Assembly (NCBI GenBank): GCA_020402865.1
Contig: JADBYT010000004.1
Location: 37,890-101,889 of the forward strand
Reading direction: 5' to 3'
Source: Bacteroidota bacterium
GTDB lineage: Bacteria; Bacteroidota; Bacteroidia; Palsa-965
DNA: 64,000 nt
The notes under the pieces were generated by a model, which made no database searches, was not told the DNA's origin, and was given only the letters and a program-made list of their open reading frames with translations. Below are positions 1-9,439 of this stretch, piece after piece (position 1 is the first letter of the stretch; every line of letters begins with the position of its first letter). A program made the translations under genes and the position numbers.

Positions 1-969
1 TACATTCAACAGCTCGATAACGAAGCTCCTTACCACATTGTAACCCCGGCCATGCATAAGTCGAAGGAAGATGTGGCAAAACTTTTTCACGAGAAAAAAG
101 GCACTGCTCCAGACATGTCGCCGGCACAGGTAATGGCCTGGGTACGCGAGCACATGCGCGAAAAATACATGAATGCCGGTGCGGGAATTACAGGTGCCAA
201 CTTCCTCATGGCCGACAGTGGTACAATTGCTGTGAGCGAAAATGAAGGCAATGCCGTGCTCTCCATGGGTTTTCCGAAACTACATATCGTAATCACCGGC
301 ATTGAGAAAATAATTCCTTCGCAAAACGATCTCGATTTGTTCTGGCCGCTGCTGTCCACATTTGGTACCGGACAACAGCTTACCGTGTATAATTCCATCA
401 TAGGCGGCCCGCGCCAAAATGGTGAAACCGACGGCCCCGAAGAACTTGTGCTTGTATTGCTTGATAACGGCCGGAGCAATGTGCTTGCTCAAACCGAGCA
501 GCGCCGCGCATTAGGCTGCATACGCTGTGGTGCATGCCTCAATGCCTGCCCTGTTTATGAAGGCGTGGGCGGACACGCCTATGATGCCACATACAGCGGC
601 CCCATTGGCTCTGTACTTATGCCGTGGATGGGTGGCATGGAAAACTACCGCCACCTGAGCAATGCCTCCACGCTTTGCGGAAAATGCACGGAAGTGTGTC
701 CGGTAAAAATAGACCTGCACAAACTCCTGCTCTACAACCGCCGCGATGCCAACCAGCAAGGCATGGCCACAAAAACAGAAAATGTAATGTGGTTTTTCTG
801 GAAAGGAGCCATGCTGAAAAGAAGTAAAATGGAAAAAGGCGGCTCCAAGCTTAAAAACTTTATGCTCCGTCAGTTCTTCCGCAAACAATGGGGCAACCGC
901 CGTGAATTACCTTCCGTAGCGCCAAAATCATTCAACCAGATCTGGCGCGAACGCAAGGGAATTAAGTAA
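1..969 (+). CDS. lutB: LutB/LldF-family iron-sulfur protein, 3' part
   Basis: The reading frame is open from base 1, so the gene begins upstream; 322 residues are in the window. It carries two cysteine clusters typical of two [4Fe-4S] centres: C173-x2-C176-x2-C179-x3-C183-P and C226-x2-C229-x3-C233-P (numbered from base 1). The order (LUD-type domain, then ferredoxin-like domain, then a basic C-terminal tail) matches LutB/LldF, the iron-sulfur subunit of the cytosolic L-lactate oxidation complex LutABC. The usual family length is about 450-470 residues, so about 140 residues are missing. LutA and LutC would be expected nearby but are not downstream; they may lie upstream. Family assignment is good, substrate is inferred. 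Confidence 0.85.
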   Translation, partial: YIQQLDNEAPYHIVTPAMHKSKEDVAKLFHEKKGTAPDMSPAQVMAWVREHMREKYMNAGAGITGANFLMADSGTIAVSENEGNAVLSMGFPKLHIVITGIEKIIPSQNDLDLFWPLLSTFGTGQQLTVYNSIIGGPRQNGETDGPEELVLVLLDNGRSNVLAQTEQRRALGCIRCGACLNACPVYEGVGGHAYDATYSGPIGSVLMPWMGGMENYRHLSNASTLCGKCTEVCPVKIDLHKLLLYNRRDANQQGMATKTENVMWFFWKGAMLKRSKMEKGGSKLKNFMLRQFFRKQWGNRRELPSVAPKSFNQIWRERKGIK

Positions 970-1036
970 AAACTTTATATGCAAAAGCGGCGCATTCTTT
1001 AGTGGAATGCGCCGCTTTTGCATGAATAACAATTGG

Positions 1037-1639
1037 TTATTTGTTTCTTGAATAGATGATGAGGGCATGAATTACACCGGGAATCCAGCAAAGAATAGAA
1101 AGCACCAGGTTAATCCAGAAATCATTATCGATATCGCCTTTCACGAAATACACGCCCAGCGGCGGAATGAAAATGCAGCAGATAATGATTACTGCTTCCG
1201 GCACGTCATCAGGAAAAGATTTATTGCTCTTTTTTGTGCCTTGTTTTACAACTTCTTTAGCAGCCTGACGTACTTCTTTTTTGGTAAGCGGAGCAGTAAC
1301 TACCGAAGGTGTAACGGTATTTTTTGCAGGGCTCGCGGCAACGGTAGCAGCTTTCGGGGCAGGTGTTTGTCCGGCTATGGTTTGTACTTCGCCTTTTACT
1401 GATTCGGGTGTTACTGCTTTTTGTGTAACGCCGGAAGCCTGAGCGGGAGTAATGGTCGGGCGCTCAACAGCTACTTGTTTTTCTTCTGTATTAGCTGATT
1501 TTTTATGGTTTTTAGCTACATAAAAACCATCGCGGTAGCGACGCTTTTCAATGGTAAGACCATCGCCGGTGCTGCACGAAAACAGCATGGCAGCAGCAAC
1601 TACAGCAGCAAAGCCAAGTACAAGTTTGTTGTGTTTCAT
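1037..1639 (-). CDS. YqaE/Pmp3-family membrane lipoprotein
   Basis: A 200-residue protein. It has a lipoprotein-type signal (hydrophobic stretch 7-20 ending at C22 in the context LFSC), a long Ala/Thr/Pro/Lys-rich linker (about 50-140), and a C-terminal YqaE/Pmp3 domain (about 147-196) with two membrane segments, including the family pattern IFIPPLGV and a second segment WINLVLSILCWIPGVIHALI. Pmp3 proteins are normally about 50 residues; here the domain is tethered to an exported N-terminus, an arrangement seen in Bacteroidota. Function of the family is unclear (membrane potential and salt tolerance in yeast). Confidence 0.8.
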   Translation of the reverse strand: MKHNKLVLGFAAVVAAAMLFSCSTGDGLTIEKRRYRDGFYVAKNHKKSANTEEKQVAVERPTITPAQASGVTQKAVTPESVKGEVQTIAGQTPAPKAATVAASPAKNTVTPSVVTAPLTKKEVRQAAKEVVKQGTKKSNKSFPDDVPEAVIIICCIFIPPLGVYFVKGDIDNDFWINLVLSILCWIPGVIHALIIYSRNK

Positions 1640-1664
1640 AGGTAATTGTTTTTATTATTGATTA

Positions 1665-2093
1665 TTAAGTGTTTGCAGAAGTCTTTTGCTGTGATGTTTT
1701 TACTTTTTTAAATACAACAATCCATTGTTTTATCCACCAGAATGCAAGAAGCGGAATAACAATAAATGTAAGTTTATTCATTTCCCATGCACCGGCAAAA
1801 TCGAAATGCGATAAACGCATCGTGCCGCGTGTTAATCCGCAACCCGGACATTCCACACCTGAAATGGCGGTGTAGATGCAAAGTGGCGGGCCACCGTCGA
1901 AAAATGTTTTCGGAAGCACAAATACAAGTACCGGTATCACGGTAAGTACCGCAAACAGTAACAGTATTCCGGGTTTGCTTTCGAAAAAACGGCGCATAAT
2001 CATGTTTTGAGCGACTAAAACTACTATTTCACCCATTAAATAACAAAAAAACAGTACTAAACGCCGAGTATTAATTTTTAGATCATTGAGCAT
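1665..2093 (-). CDS. DUF2752 family membrane protein
   Basis: A 142-residue protein with three hydrophobic segments (about 10-30, 43-61, 108-127). Between them is the DUF2752 signature, with CPGCGLTRG at residues 82-90 followed by a conserved amphipathic stretch. The molecular role of this family is unknown; the paired cysteines could bind metal or be redox active (inference). It is upstream of the YqaE protein on the same strand with a 25-bp gap, so the two may be co-transcribed. It is divergent from the ferritin gene, sharing a 42-bp intergenic region. Confidence 0.8.
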   Translation of the reverse strand: MLNDLKINTRRLVLFFCYLMGEIVVLVAQNMIMRRFFESKPGILLLFAVLTVIPVLVFVLPKTFFDGGPPLCIYTAISGVECPGCGLTRGTMRLSHFDFAGAWEMNKLTFIVIPLLAFWWIKQWIVVFKKVKTSQQKTSANT

Positions 2094-2109
2094 CAGGAAA
2101 TGATTATAC

Positions 2110-2117
2110 TAACTTTG
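2110..2117 (+). promoter_or_regulatory. Bacteroidota-type -7 box for ferritin
   Basis: TAACTTTG matches the phylum -7 consensus TAnnTTTG; a TTG lies 21 bp upstream (2086-2088). The start codon of the ferritin gene is 18 bp downstream of the box. Confidence 0.5.
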
Positions 2118-2135
2118 TATATAAATCATTGAACC

Positions 2136-2657
2136 ATGCTATCTACCAAAATTGAAACGGCACTTAACCAGCAAATCGAGCTGGAAGGGGCTTCTTCGCA
2201 ATATTACCTTGCCATGGCTTCGTGGGCCGAAACACAGGGCATGAATGGAATTTCCACATTCCTTTACAAGCATTCTGACGAGGAGCGCATGCACATGCTT
2301 AAACTGATGAAGTATGTAAACGAACGTGGCGGCCAGGCCGTTGTACCCACACTGAAAGCTCCGCCCAAAACATTCAAAGGTGTAAAAGAGGTATTTGATC
2401 TGGTACTCGAACACGAAGTAAAAGTATCCACTGAAATCAATAAACTCGTGGGCATTTGTGTAAAGGAAGGCGATTATACCACACAGAATTTTCTGCAGTG
2501 GTATGTGTCTGAACAAATTGAAGAAGAAGCCCTGGCCCGCAAAATCCTCGATAAACTCAAACTTCTTGGAGGCGATAAAGGTAATCTCTATCTCTTCGAC
2601 CGCGACCTTGAAACGCTTGCTGCTGCTGAGGCAGAGGCTGAAGGTGCCGGAGCATAA
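2136..2657 (+). CDS. ftnA: Non-haem ferritin
   Basis: A 173-residue cytosolic iron-storage protein that oxidises Fe(II) and stores it as ferrihydrite in a 24-subunit shell. The ferroxidase residues are all in the expected places for prokaryotic FtnA: E17, E50, H53, E94 and Q127. The four-helix ferritin fold runs over about 1-145; the tail (about 160-173) is Ala/Glu-rich and longer than usual. It is monocistronic, with a -7 box upstream and a strong hairpin terminator immediately downstream. No haem-binding Met is evident in a bacterioferritin position, so ferritin is preferred over Bfr. Confidence 0.93.
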   Translation: MLSTKIETALNQQIELEGASSQYYLAMASWAETQGMNGISTFLYKHSDEERMHMLKLMKYVNERGGQAVVPTLKAPPKTFKGVKEVFDLVLEHEVKVSTEINKLVGICVKEGDYTTQNFLQWYVSEQIEEEALARKILDKLKLLGGDKGNLYLFDRDLETLAAAEAEAEGAGA

Positions 2658-2675
2658 ATTGCAAAGCATAAATGT

Positions 2676-2714
2676 AAAAACAGGCTGCATGAACCAACTC
2701 ATGCAGCCTGTTTT
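2676..2714 (+). terminator. Rho-independent terminator after ferritin
   Basis: Perfect 12-bp stem (2681-2692 paired with 2699-2710) around a 6-base loop, flanked by A-run and T-run, so it may work in both directions, also ending the convergent T9SS gene. Confidence 0.85.
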
Positions 2715-2730
2715 GCATTTGTACAACGCC

Positions 2731-5250
2731 TTACTGTTTCACAAACCGTGATGTACGGGTTATGTTGCCCGTGTTTGTACGTACAAAGTACACGCCGGCG
2801 GGCAAAGCGGCAATATCAATATGATTTATGCCTGCTGTACAACGCAGACTCCGTACTTGCTTACCATTCATATCTACAATAACTGCATCGGCCGCAGTTG
2901 GAAGCTCAAGCTGCAGTGTTTCCTGTGCCGGATTTGGCCAAATACGCAGCAGCTGTGGCAGCGATGTTTCGGCTTCTGTGCCGGTGAGCAATGCGGTGAT
3001 GGAAATGGTTTGAATGGAACGTGCAAATGTACCGGCCACCAGCTTTGTACCGGTGTTGTTTAATCCCAGCGAATACACCGGAATCACGGGCATATTATTG
3101 CCCACCCGTGTCCAGTTTACGCCGCCGTTTGTGGTAAAATATACGCCCGCATCAGTAGCCACAAACAACACGTTTTCATTGCCCTGCATAATGACCAGAT
3201 CGTTAATACCAAACTGCGGCAAATCACCCGAAATATCCGTCCAGGTTTGGCCGTTGTTGGTTGATTTGTGGATGTGCGGAATGAAATCGTTTGATTTATA
3301 GCCCGAATGCGTTACATAAATAGTATTGAGCATGTTTGGCGATCCTTTCATTGCAGTGACATATCGGTTTGGCAGATTTCCGGTTACGTCTGTCCACGTG
3401 CCGCCGTCGTTGGTGGTTACCCACACATTGCCATCAAGCGTTCCCGCATACAAATGCCCGGCAGCCAGCGGCGATTCATTAAGTGCGGTTATGGTGTGAA
3501 AGCGTGGTCCGTAAATTATTCCATCGGTTAAATCGTTGCTTATCGGCACCGCAGCGCCGTAGGGTGCACCTGTTAATTTGTGCACGCGATGTGTAGCGAG
3601 ATAAACAACGCTGGGATCGTGTACACTCAGTAAATACGGCATATCCCAGTGTTTCCGGTCGGTAAAATCGCCAAATGTAAGCGGGTAGTAACTAAAGCCG
3701 CCATCATCGGTAAAATCTACACTTCCGTTCTGTGTTTCCACATACCAGAGCCCACCGATGGAGGGATGAAACCAGGCCTGAAAACCATCGCCGCCATAGA
3801 TACGTGGCCAGCTGTTTATGTTTGTGGAATTACCTCCCGATGTACCGTTGTCCTGCATGCCGCCATAATAATCGTTTGGCGAAAACGGATTGGAAGCCAC
3901 GCGGTAAAACATGTTGGCCGGAATGTTTTCTATATCGGTCCAGTTTACGCCATCATCGCTGCTTTGGTATATGCCCCCGTCGGTACATAAAATCAGATCG
4001 CCCGCCGAATTAAAATCAAGATCATGTCCGTCGGCATGCACCTCGTAAGTGTACCAGGGCGGCGTAAAGGTGTTCCATGTTTGTCCGCCATCGGTAGTGC
4101 GCCACTGGTCAACGCCAAGCATGTAAATGGTATTCGGGTCGTTTGGTTTCACATATATTTTCCCGAAATACCAGCCAAAGCCGCCCAGTGCATTCGGGTC
4201 GAGGGAGGCTGTGGGTAAGGCACTCCACGACGAAGCGGCATTGGTTGTGGTATAAATGCCCTGCAGCTGCAGGGTCGTATCCACCAGCATGGCAAAAAGC
4301 TGGCTGGTATTGCCCGGGTACATGGCTAAACCGATCCGCGAAAAAGCCTGATTGGGAATACCCGCCATGGCCGCATTCCAGCTGGCGCCGCCGTTTGTGG
4401 TTTTCCATATTTTCGATTCAGTACTGTAAATAAATGATTCCTGATTGTTGCGGATGCGGCTCCAGCTGGCGGCATAAAGTATTTGCGGATTCGACGGGTC
4501 AAGCACAAGATCCGTAACGCCCGTCTGGTTGCTCACAAACAACGATTGTGTCCATGTTTGTCCGCCGTCGGTTGATTTGTATAGTCCGCGATTATTATCG
4601 CGCACAAAAGGCAGGCCCATGGCTGCGGCATAAATAATGTTTGTGTTTGACGGGTCAATAGCAATATCGCTGATGATGTAGGTGTTGCCCAGACCCAGGT
4701 TGGTCCATGTTTGTCCGCCATCTGTAGTTTTGTAAATACCCGTACCGATAAACGGATAACCGCCCACATTGGGGTCGCCGGTGCCTACGTATATGGTTGA
4801 TGAGCTGCCCGGTTCAAACACAATGCAGCCAATGGAAAGCGAAGGGTTGTTATCGAACACGGGCAGCCATGTTTGTCCGCCGTTGCTGGTTTTCCAAAGG
4901 CCTCCGGTAGTGCTTCCGGCAAACATTACCTGATTGTTGTTCGGGTCAACTGCCAGACTGTTAAAGCGGCCGCCAATATTGCCGGGTCCTTCTACCGTCC
5001 ACGATACCGTTGAACTCATGCGGGCGTTTGCTTCCTGCGTGTAAGCCTGCCGCATGGCTGCCTGATACGCTGCCGCATCGGGCGCTGCATCGGGCCAGCT
5101 ACGTTGCAACTCCATCCATTCGTAAGGCAATGCCGGGTTTTCGCCCTCCGTTTTTGGCGCAACAGGGCTTTTTGAGCTTCCGCCCGGCCCCAGAATGGCC
5201 AACGCCACAAAAGAGGCTATTAACATTCCCGGAAACAGAATATAACGCAT
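2731..5250 (-). CDS. Secreted T9SS protein with sortilin/BNR-like propeller repeats
   Basis: An 839-residue exported protein. The N-terminus has a hydrophobic segment (about 3-22). The body holds at least eight copies of the sortilin/VPS10-type blade motif with core T(S/T)(N/D)GGQTW, spaced by the blades of a beta-propeller. The C-terminal approximately 75 residues form a T9SS type A sorting domain (starts near LLRIWPNPAQ; ends with the GVYFVR...SRFVKQ strand pair), which directs the protein across the outer membrane and on to the cell surface. Substrate is unknown; such propellers occur in glycoside hydrolase-like and adhesive proteins. It is convergent with ferritin. Confidence 0.88.
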   Translation of the reverse strand: MRYILFPGMLIASFVALAILGPGGSSKSPVAPKTEGENPALPYEWMELQRSWPDAAPDAAAYQAAMRQAYTQEANARMSSTVSWTVEGPGNIGGRFNSLAVDPNNNQVMFAGSTTGGLWKTSNGGQTWLPVFDNNPSLSIGCIVFEPGSSSTIYVGTGDPNVGGYPFIGTGIYKTTDGGQTWTNLGLGNTYIISDIAIDPSNTNIIYAAAMGLPFVRDNNRGLYKSTDGGQTWTQSLFVSNQTGVTDLVLDPSNPQILYAASWSRIRNNQESFIYSTESKIWKTTNGGASWNAAMAGIPNQAFSRIGLAMYPGNTSQLFAMLVDTTLQLQGIYTTTNAASSWSALPTASLDPNALGGFGWYFGKIYVKPNDPNTIYMLGVDQWRTTDGGQTWNTFTPPWYTYEVHADGHDLDFNSAGDLILCTDGGIYQSSDDGVNWTDIENIPANMFYRVASNPFSPNDYYGGMQDNGTSGGNSTNINSWPRIYGGDGFQAWFHPSIGGLWYVETQNGSVDFTDDGGFSYYPLTFGDFTDRKHWDMPYLLSVHDPSVVYLATHRVHKLTGAPYGAAVPISNDLTDGIIYGPRFHTITALNESPLAAGHLYAGTLDGNVWVTTNDGGTWTDVTGNLPNRYVTAMKGSPNMLNTIYVTHSGYKSNDFIPHIHKSTNNGQTWTDISGDLPQFGINDLVIMQGNENVLFVATDAGVYFTTNGGVNWTRVGNNMPVIPVYSLGLNNTGTKLVAGTFARSIQTISITALLTGTEAETSLPQLLRIWPNPAQETLQLELPTAADAVIVDMNGKQVRSLRCTAGINHIDIAALPAGVYFVRTNTGNITRTSRFVKQ

Positions 5251-5428
5251 ATCAATTTGTTTGTGATTGTAAATGATGAAGTTAGCACAAAACAGAGCAA
5301 GCGCAAATTAATAATGTGTTGAAAACGATTAACAGAAAACAAAAGATGTTTAAAACTCTGGCCTTCAAAATTTGACAAAACACCCCGGTGTTGACGAAAT
5401 TTGAGAATAAGCCCAAAATTCCCCTGCC

Positions 5429-5662
5429 ATGACTGTACAGGAATTTTCGTTCATCAATGATCGCCCCTGCCGCTTTAAATTAAAGTCAGGCAAAGAGGTT
5501 TTTGGTGTAATTACAGAAACCCCGCGCGGTACGGAAAACTATTTCTTCACCACCCTCAGCGAGCGCCACAAATCAGGAGCAGCAGGCATGGGCGTGCTAA
5601 TCAATCTCAATGATGTGGTGGGCGCAGAAATACTGCACGAAGCCGAAACAAAGGTTGGTTAA
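5429..5662 (+). CDS. Small conserved-looking hypothetical protein
   Basis: A 77-residue protein without signal or membrane segment. The pattern of alternating hydrophobic residues with a central KLKSGKEVFGVI stretch suggests a small beta-barrel, reminiscent of SH3/Sm-like folds (inference). It stands alone between two minus-strand T9SS genes, with an AT-rich upstream region. I do not recognise the family. Confidence 0.6.
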   Translation: MTVQEFSFINDRPCRFKLKSGKEVFGVITETPRGTENYFFTTLSERHKSGAAGMGVLINLNDVVGAEILHEAETKVG

Positions 5663-5688
5663 GGCCGTTTCCCGCGTTGTTATTTCCC

Positions 5689-7086
5689 CTACTCCAATAC
5701 CCAGCGGAAGCATTTCACGGCACCGCTTTCCTCCGTCCATTTAACCAGATATACACCCGGCAAAAGCGGGGTATTAACCAGCAGTTTACCTCCGCTTACA
5801 GGAGCCGTGCATACCAGCCGTCCGTCGGCCGCAAATATTTCGGCAAGTGTATATTCGGGGATATTTGTGGTATGAAGGACGGGAAAATCGGCATGGCCGG
5901 GGTTGGGATAGGCTATGATGTGCGGCTGCGGCAATTGCAACACATTTGTCCAGCCGGCCGCATCGGCACACAACAACAGGCATTGGTCGTCGAGTCCGGT
6001 ATTGGTGTTTCCGGCGGTCAGGAAAAGATTGTTTACTGAAGGAATAATTTCGTAGAGAATAGAAATGCCTGTATCGCGTACAGTGCGCATCCAGAGCATG
6101 TTTCCGGCCGTATCTGTGCGGGCCAGCACACCGCTTACCGGGCCCGAAAAACCGGAGTTGCTGTAGCCGCAGAGCAAATATCCGCCATATACTTCCAGCA
6201 CCCCGAACGCCGCATCGCTGCCCGTGCCGCCAAACACCGAACGCCATTGCGAAACACCGTTCATGCCGATTTTTTCAAGCGAAAAGTCAAAAGACGAAGA
6301 GGATGCCGCCGTGTGTGTTTCGCCGCAAACAATAAAGGTTCCGTCGCTCAACAGTGTAAGGCTCTGGCTGCCGTTGTCGTGTGTGTCGCCAAACGTGTTT
6401 GACCAAGCAACATTATCGTTTTTGTCGAGGCGAATTACCAGCACGTCGTAATCGCCCGAAGAAGGATCGCGCGAGTCGGCCACGAGCAGAGAGCCGCTGT
6501 CGGGCAAAGCGCGTATGGCCTGGCCGTAGTCGTTGTCTGAGTTTCCAAGCCCGGTAAGATAAAGCTGATTTCCGGCGGCATCCGTACGCAGCAGCAGCAC
6601 ATCGTTTGTGCCGGCACCTGCGCTCATAAAACCAGTGGCCACAAAGTTTCCTGTGGCGGTTTGTGTAACCGCCTTTGCCGATTCATTTTGCGGCCCTCCG
6701 TACGTTTTTCGCCAAAGCAGTGAGCCGGTAGTATCAAACAGACAGAAAAAAGCATCCACGCCGTTTGTGGCTGTTTGCGTTTCGCCACATACCAGCAACT
6801 GGTTGTTTTGTGTAACCAGCAAAAACAGGCCGTAATCGCTCAGCGTATCGCCAAAATAAACCGTCCATACCGGCTGCCCGTTAGCATTCAGCTTATGCAA
6901 AGTGCCTTCCGTGTAGGGAGAACCATCTACCGCCGAAAACCCCGCCGCATATACCGAGCCGGAAGCAAGTTGTTTGACCGATCGGATGAAATCGGGCTTC
7001 TGGCCCTGACCCCATACCGTGTGGTAAGGCGAAACCTGGGCACGGGCACATACACATAGCAACAGGGCAAGTACAATTGCACGCAT
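5689..7086 (-). CDS. Secreted T9SS type A protein with delta-60-like propeller repeats
   Basis: A 465-residue protein with an N-terminal signal peptide (MRAIVLALLLCVCARAQ, cleavage near A16). Repeats of the type W..tfGg..(D/N)(D/E)...(A/S)(l/v)....dG..l..G.t occur about every 50 residues over residues 20-370, as in delta-60 repeat / beta-propeller surface proteins. Residues about 390-465 form a T9SS type A sorting domain (AYPNPGHADFPV... GVYLVKW). It probably acts on the cell surface or outside the cell; the ligand is unknown. Confidence 0.85.
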   Translation of the reverse strand: MRAIVLALLLCVCARAQVSPYHTVWGQGQKPDFIRSVKQLASGSVYAAGFSAVDGSPYTEGTLHKLNANGQPVWTVYFGDTLSDYGLFLLVTQNNQLLVCGETQTATNGVDAFFCLFDTTGSLLWRKTYGGPQNESAKAVTQTATGNFVATGFMSAGAGTNDVLLLRTDAAGNQLYLTGLGNSDNDYGQAIRALPDSGSLLVADSRDPSSGDYDVLVIRLDKNDNVAWSNTFGDTHDNGSQSLTLLSDGTFIVCGETHTAASSSSFDFSLEKIGMNGVSQWRSVFGGTGSDAAFGVLEVYGGYLLCGYSNSGFSGPVSGVLARTDTAGNMLWMRTVRDTGISILYEIIPSVNNLFLTAGNTNTGLDDQCLLLCADAAGWTNVLQLPQPHIIAYPNPGHADFPVLHTTNIPEYTLAEIFAADGRLVCTAPVSGGKLLVNTPLLPGVYLVKWTEESGAVKCFRWVLE

Positions 7087-7142
7087 GTTTCAAAGTTAAC
7101 ACATCAGAACCATTATCTTGGCCCCCAGAAAAACAACGTAAC

Positions 7143-8675
7143 GTGTTCAGTCATTTTTTACCTCAGGATGTAGTATTGCTATGCTGCTCGGCGGCGCTGC
7201 TGGTGCTGGCGGTGCTGCTTTTTCTGCATAAACGCATGGCTGCTGCGATATTGTTACTAACCGCTGCGGCGTTTCTGCTGCGCCTTACCTTTTGTCTTAC
7301 CGATCCGTTTGTGTACGACTGGGATGAACAGTTTCATGCGCTGGTGGCCCGCAATATGACAGTGCATCCGTTTACGCCCATGCTTTATCCCGAGCCGCTA
7401 ATTCCTTTTGAAATTCACCAGTGGGACCGCAATCACATCTGGCTGCATAAACAGCCGTTGTTTTTGTGGCTCATTGCGCTGTCGGTAAAAATTGGCGGGT
7501 TTACGCCGCTGGCGGTAAAGATGCCGTCGCTGTTGCTTTCCACGGCCATGGTGCCGGCAGTATATCGTATTGGCAAACTCATTTACACGCAGGCCACGGG
7601 CTTTTTTGCAGCACTGATTGTGGCAACCGGCTTTGTGTTTGTAGATGTAATTACCGGAATTATCAATACCGATCACAACGATGTGATTTTTTCGGCCTTT
7701 GTACTATTTGGCATCTGGGCATTTGTAGAGTATGCGGCAGGAAAACGCAAACGCATGCGCACATGGATAGCTGTGTTTGCGGCTTGTGCGGTGCTTACCA
7801 AATGGCTGCCCGGGCTGCTGGTATTTGGTGGCTGGGGTTTGTGGATTTTGCTTAATCCCGAAGAACGCCGCAGCAGGCAGGCATGGATTGATATTGGTTT
7901 TTCTGTATTACTGGCGGCACTGCTTATCCTTCCCTGGCAAATTTATATTCACTATTCATTTCCGGAAGAAAGTGCCTATGAACTGCGTTTTTCAGCACTG
8001 CACTTCACCATTCCCATAGAAGGGCATGAGGGGCCGTGGAATTATCACCTGCTTCAGTTGCGCTACAATTTTGGCGATTTGTTTTCGGTGTTGTTTGCGG
8101 CTGGCTGGCTGGTATGGCTTATTGTAGCAAAACAACGCAGTGTAGCACTCTCGCTTTTTGCCATGCTGGTGGTAATGTTTGTTTTTTATACACTGGCCGC
8201 CACAAAAATGCCATTGTTTACACTTCCTGTATATCCTCTGCTTATCATGGCTGGGGCGGTACTTATTGATTTACTGTTGCGCAGGCTGCTCAACCATAAT
8301 GTACGTAGTTATCTTGTTGCTCTTCCCCTTATTTTGCTGAGTACCTGGGGCGTTCTTCGTCTTTCTCGTCTCGAAGCACGGCATACCGCGTTGGCCTATA
8401 TGCATTTTAACCGCGCTGAGCGCCTGCACGACCGGGAGCAGAGTTACAGGTTGCAAAAAGAGCTTGGAAACGGGAAATGGGTAGTTTTTGGATTGGAAAC
8501 CGCTCCTGCCTTTTATTTCTACACGGGTATTCCGGCCTACAAGCTTAAGCCGGAATATGCGCAGCTAAAAGAAATACAGCAGAAAGGCTGGAAAGTGGCC
8601 GTGTACGACAGGCAGGTAAAAGACACTTTGCCCGAAGGGGTGTACCGTATCAAAAGGCGGTTTCTGGAGGAGTAA
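7143..8675 (+). CDS. GT39-family membrane glycosyltransferase (ArnT/PMT-like)
   Basis: A polytopic membrane protein of 510 residues with about 11-12 hydrophobic segments. It has the GT39/GT83 hallmark acidic pair D61-E62 in the first periplasmic loop (context FVYDWDEQFHALVARNM), typical of enzymes that move a sugar from a polyprenyl phosphate carrier to lipid or protein. The open frame extends back to an ATG at 7077, but that would overlap the start of the divergent gene; GTG 7143 is preferred because the promoter-like TATCTTGG lies just before it and the protein then starts at its first membrane segment. The C-terminal approximately 80 residues are soluble. Acceptor unknown. Confidence 0.8.
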   Translation: MFSHFLPQDVVLLCCSAALLVLAVLLFLHKRMAAAILLLTAAAFLLRLTFCLTDPFVYDWDEQFHALVARNMTVHPFTPMLYPEPLIPFEIHQWDRNHIWLHKQPLFLWLIALSVKIGGFTPLAVKMPSLLLSTAMVPAVYRIGKLIYTQATGFFAALIVATGFVFVDVITGIINTDHNDVIFSAFVLFGIWAFVEYAAGKRKRMRTWIAVFAACAVLTKWLPGLLVFGGWGLWILLNPEERRSRQAWIDIGFSVLLAALLILPWQIYIHYSFPEESAYELRFSALHFTIPIEGHEGPWNYHLLQLRYNFGDLFSVLFAAGWLVWLIVAKQRSVALSLFAMLVVMFVFYTLAATKMPLFTLPVYPLLIMAGAVLIDLLLRRLLNHNVRSYLVALPLILLSTWGVLRLSRLEARHTALAYMHFNRAERLHDREQSYRLQKELGNGKWVVFGLETAPAFYFYTGIPAYKLKPEYAQLKEIQQKGWKVAVYDRQVKDTLPEGVYRIKRRFLEE

Positions 8676-8680
8676 TCTGG

Positions 8681-9439
8681 TTATTTTGTGACACCAGGAG
8701 AAGGCTTTGTAAAATCAATTTTACGGCGCTTCAGCGATTTCAAAACCTGTTCACTTGTATAAGCAGAATCAATAAACAGCGAATAAATAAGCTGATGATG
8801 TTGTTTGTTGGTGAATGCCATTAAATCGGGGTAAACAGAATCAATTTGATAGCCGTAAGAAATTTCGTCCCCATTGTAATTCTGCCCGATTTGTTCGCCA
8901 GACCTTAGCGGAGCTGTTTTTGATACGCTGGCTTCAGGTGTTTTTGGTTTAGATTTACTTTCCACCGAATCCTTTTCCGGAATAACCGGCACTTGTCCCG
9001 GCTTTTCCTCTTTCACAGAATCGGTTTTTCCTTCCGGCGCATTCAGCATTTCATCGGGAATAAGTGGCGGATGATCTTCGCGTGTTATTTGCACCGCCGT
9101 AAGCGCAAAGGCAATGGCCGAAACGGCAGCCAGCGTGGCCACCGGAATCCACCAGAATTTTTTCAGCCACAATTTCCATTTCGGAATGGCGTTGCGTGTG
9201 GGTGTGTAGGCAGCCAGTGCGGTGGCGCCAACGCCCGCGCCAATTTCGGCCAGCATTTGTTTGAATGCGGCGCGGCCTTCGTCGTGCATTACTTCCTGCG
9301 CATTGGTAAGCCATTCGGCCTCTTCCAGCAGCCCGGGCTCTGAGGCAAGGCGGGCTTCAAACGCGGCAAGTTCGTCGGCGGCGAGTTCGCCCCGGAGCCA
9401 GCGTTCAAGCTGTTCGTATGTGGCTTCGTTCAACGGCAT
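8681..9439 (-). CDS. Anti-sigma-factor-like single-pass membrane protein
   Basis: A 252-residue protein with a cytosolic N-terminal part (1-90) rich in charged helices and starting with a LERWLRGELA...FEARLASEP pattern common to anti-sigma factors, one membrane segment (about 97-117), and a periplasmic Pro/Lys/Ser-rich region. ATG 9439 is chosen over the upstream in-frame start at 9487 because it overlaps the stop of the sigma gene (TAATG), indicating translational coupling. It probably holds the ECF sigma factor at the membrane (inference from position and topology). The C-terminal part has no recognised sensor domain. Confidence 0.75.
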   Translation of the reverse strand: MPLNEATYEQLERWLRGELAADELAAFEARLASEPGLLEEAEWLTNAQEVMHDEGRAAFKQMLAEIGAGVGATALAAYTPTRNAIPKWKLWLKKFWWIPVATLAAVSAIAFALTAVQITREDHPPLIPDEMLNAPEGKTDSVKEEKPGQVPVIPEKDSVESKSKPKTPEASVSKTAPLRSGEQIGQNYNGDEISYGYQIDSVYPDLMAFTNKQHHQLIYSLFIDSAYTSEQVLKSLKRRKIDFTKPSPGVTK